Source: Lasiosphaeris hirsuta (lineage: Eukaryota; Ascomycota; Sordariomycetes; Sordariales; Lasiosphaeriaceae). Taken from it: a DNA stretch of 64,000 bases. Numbering within the stretch: the stretch's first letter is position 1; every line of letters begins with the position of its first letter. The stretch lies in contig JAUKUA010000004.1 of the NCBI GenBank assembly GCA_030549175.1, forward strand, positions 2,914,001 to 2,978,000, given 5' to 3'. Positions 61,488 to 64,000 of the stretch are shown piece by piece. Below the pieces are notes generated by a model. It ran no database searches. It worked only from the letters and a program-made list of their open reading frames with translations, and was not told where the DNA came from. The position numbers and the translations under genes are program-made.

Positions 61488-62333
61488 GATTGTGGCGTGA
61501 TGACTTGGGATATTGAGACTGGGGACAACTCGTCGACTAGACGGGAAGAGGAGTCAATAGAAGGCAGACCCTGTATTTCCTGTAAATCTGATCCTCGAGA
61601 TCTCAGAACTCTCAAAAAAAAAAAAAAAAAAAACAGTGAAGTACCATCACAGGAAAATACCTTATCCCCCATCGCCAGCCTCCATCTCAGGGGAAGCGGG
61701 GGTCCTGACTACCTATATATACACGAACACCATCTCAGTCCAGAATGTTGAGATGACACACCCGATGGCAACCACCTCCCAGAAATGCCGACCAACTTGC
61801 TGCAATAGGCAAAGCGGTCGTACCAGCCCGGGGGGTTCCCCTCCTACTGGCACCCATCCCGCCGGATTCACCTCACTCCACCATCCCGGTCCCGGTGGTG
61901 TGGTTAAGCATGTAGGTGCCGCTTGGCATCGGGTACGAATGCGACTGTGGCCACCCCCGGGGGTGGCGGGGTTATCGCGTCGACTGGTGCAACAATACTT
62001 CGCCGCTGTCTCACTGGATTTCTGCCGTGGGTGATGGAGCGGGTTCTAGTGCGGCTCGGACCTTCATACCATTTCTAGGTCGGAGGTTGCGGAAGAAGAT
62101 GTTCTAAACATGTGAGGTTGGAACGATAATGAGGAATCTTGTCTGGGGAATATCGCCAAGAAACCTGGGTGCTGGGAGGCGTTGGTCCCCCACAATCACG
62201 GGTTCACTGTGACTCGCGATGAACTAAACACGGAGGCTCCTAAAGGTTGTGGGGTAAATGGCTGGTATCGATAGAGTGCAACGTTTGAGCGTGAAGCTGC
62301 AAGTCTCCTGGCTACTGTTTACACGGCTGTTGA
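61488..62333. other. Intergenic region with A tract
   Basis: A tract of about 19 nt at 61615-61633; a CT/CC-rich part follows. No gene recognised. Confidence 0.5.
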
Positions 62334-63636
62334 TCACTCTTTTCCACCAAGCCAGCGGTATACGACTGAGAAATCACGCCCTTTACACCTCTCTTCCTTT
62401 TCCGCAGACTCATATACCTCGGACGCCTTGTCCGCCAACGTGAGCTTTGCATCGGCTTCCTTGGCCGCAAGGATAGCAAGACGCAAGTCCTTGCGCATCA
62501 AGCCAATGCCAAATCCACCACTGTAGTCACGGCTGGCCGGGGATGTCTCCACAACACCAGGCACGGGGTTATTAACCTCGCTCGGCCAGCACTTCCCGGT
62601 ACTGACGTTGATGACATTAGCGAGCACCTTCGGGTCCAGTCCCCAACGAACACCAAGGTTCATCGCCTCCGCCGTCGCAATGTTCTCAATTGCGAGCAGG
62701 TAGTTGTTGGCGAGCTTGGCTGATAGTCCAGCCCCTTGGGGTCCACAGTGTAATACCCGCTTGCCCATACGAAGAAGTATCAACTCGGCACGAGCGACGA
62801 GGGAGTCTGGAGCTCCCAACATGAACGTCAGGGTCCCCGCTGTGGCACCGACAACACCTCCCGACATTGGCGCATCAACAAAGTTGCCCTGGCCGTTCGG
62901 TAGAGCCGATGACACCGCAGACGCAACTTCGCGAGACGAGGAAGGGTCGATGGTCGAGCAGTCGATGAAGAGACGGGGCTGTGATCGCCTCGATAACTGT
63001 CTCTCGAGAATTGACTGATACGCCGATTTGACATGTTGAGGCTCTGGTAGGCAGGTGATTACTGTGTCCTTTGCGAAAAGCAAATGTTAGCCGCCTGCTA
63101 TCAAATAGTTCTCAAGGTGCTAAGCATAATAACAGGCTTTGTTCTTTCAGAGGATTGGCTTTGTTGTATAACATAAAATCATACTATGAAACCAGCTTGT
63201 GCTGGCCCCAACTTAGAAAAGTCATTTTAATTGGAAACAAACTCATCATTTAGAAGGCAGCATTTGCGCACACGGGAGTCAAGGGGGGTTATACATACTG
63301 CTTCTCTTGATGCCTTGGCGGCAGTGTCTGCCACCTGGGCAGCAGCGCCGCCTGCCTGTTGTGTCTTCATCTCTTGGGCAAGCGTTTCCGCCGCGCCCTT
63401 GTTGATGTCAAACAACCGGATGGTATCTGTCGGAGCTAGCTTGGACTGGAGATTCCGAGCCATTTGGTATCCCTAGCGACAGTATGTTAGCTGAATGTTC
63501 TCAATGGCTATTGCGCGATGAAACGTACCATTTGTCCCAGGCCAATGAAGGCATAGTTATCCAACCGACGCGAAGTAACAGAGAATGTTCTCCTGTGTGT
63601 CCGCGCCACCCTGCATATCCTGGATATGGGTCTCAT
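62334..63636 (-). CDS. 3-hydroxyisobutyrate dehydrogenase, mitochondrial (three exons)
   Basis: Model: exons 63636-63529, 63472-63299 and 63068-62334; introns of 56 and 230 nt; 338 residues. It oxidises 3-hydroxyisobutyrate to methylmalonate semialdehyde with NAD in valine breakdown. The Arg-rich presequence MRPISRICRVARTHRRTFSV is followed by YAFIGLGQMGYQMARNL, the NAD-binding glycine motif (GxGxMG at 32-37, restored by splicing). Next come DTVITCLPEPQHVKSAY, the substrate loop FVDAPMSGGVVGATAGTL (about 158-175), and GAGLSAKLANNYLLA with catalytic Lys near 212. The end of the protein contains GIGLMRKDLRLAILAAKEAD. All catalytic elements are intact. The second intron is unusually long for this window. 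Confidence 0.93.
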
Positions 63637-64000
63637 GTTGGAAGTTAGGGTAGTGATGGTGGTGGTGAGGGTAGTGATGGTGGTGGTGGTAGTGACGTAG
63701 TATGCTTAGTCTTCTTTCCAGGGAGAAGACACAAGCAAAGTCGACCTGAACTCTTCAAAGCGAATTGAAAAGCGCACTCTAAAGCGGCCCTCTGCGACGG
63801 TAATATTTCCAATCAAGTCGAGCGCGGATGGATGGAATGTCGAAGGCGGGCCCGAGGGGGGCAGCTGGTGAGGACGGTATGGTTACCCGAGGGTAGAGCC
63901 GACCATTGCCGCGCTCCCCTCACGGCCCTGGCCTAGTCGGAGGAATGTCTTGGAAGATTGATCACCAGACAAAGCCGGATCTCGAAGGGGCTAGGAAACA
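63637..64000. other. 5' flank of the dehydrogenase gene with GGT-rich minisatellite
   Basis: About two and a half units of AGGGTAGTGATGGTGGTGGT at 63646-63695 lie just upstream of the start codon, in the probable 5' leader. Nothing else was recognised up to the window end. Confidence 0.6.

Noticed and set aside
1..64000. tRNA, rRNA or CRISPR arrays
   Set aside because: I looked for tRNA B-box-like phrases and regularly spaced repeats and found none convincing; a tRNAscan run would settle small RNA genes.

Overview
The window is nuclear DNA of a filamentous ascomycete. The genes have short introns (about 48-115 nt in most cases, one of 230 nt) with GT...AG ends and CTNAC-type branch sites. 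Start contexts are often CACCATGG-like, CDSs are rich in G/C at third codon positions, and CT-rich tracts lie near gene starts. Several families are typical of Sordariomycetes (DUF1996 with a fungal cellulose-binding tail, RTA1-like, DUF6594, UNC93-like MFS). Placement in Sordariales/Chaetomiaceae is an inference from gene content, not a measured result.

Layout. 1-5.4 kb: broken FHA-kinase relic at the left edge, a multi-pass membrane protein and a one-pass Cys-rich surface protein. 6.5-11.5 kb: divergent pair HRI1 / ERG28, a spliced candidate for a small secreted protein, and an ankyrin protein. 13.4-16 kb: a protein that may have an ADP-ribosyltransferase-like fold, with a stop codon or cryptic intron near its 5' end, and a TauD-type dioxygenase relic. 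17-22 kb: ordinary metabolic block with an UNC93-like transporter, an Mpv17/SYM1-family protein and class 2 dihydroorotate dehydrogenase. 22.8-25.9 kb: a very unusual protein that reads as a degenerate heterotrimeric G-alpha subunit behind a separate N-terminal domain, next to a BTB protein. 27.5-32.6 kb: a DUF1996-CBM1 secreted protein broken by a frameshift and a nonsense codon, and an 852-residue disordered protein. 32.6-38 kb: a gene-poor stretch with two 9-nt tandem arrays. 38-42.6 kb: a C-terminally anchored protein flanked by palindromic AGGCCT repeats, and a trypsin-like protein joined to a long coiled coil. 43.1-49.5 kb: conserved housekeeping block (NUF2, a possible RecA-fold protein, AP-3 beta APL6, Hva/Tudor protein). 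49.8-58.9 kb: accessory region with coding relics, two head-to-head halves of a decayed NACHT-ankyrin immune-type receptor, an unknown disordered protein, a DUF6594 membrane protein and a stand-alone retropepsin-like protein. 60.2-63.6 kb: RTA1-like seven-pass protein and 3-hydroxyisobutyrate dehydrogenase.

The conserved blocks carry housekeeping work: sterol C4-demethylation scaffold, pyrimidine synthesis, kinetochore, vacuolar sorting, valine catabolism. Between them sit lineage-specific genes and wrecks that resemble components of fungal signalling and heterokaryon/innate-immunity repertoires: pseudo-G-alpha, trypsin-like coiled coil, NACHT-ANK, BTB, FHA-kinase, retropepsin. The strongest candidate for something undescribed is the pseudo-G-alpha protein at 22.8-24.7 kb. 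All spliced models were built by eye from splice consensus and reading-frame continuity; none is supported by transcript data here.
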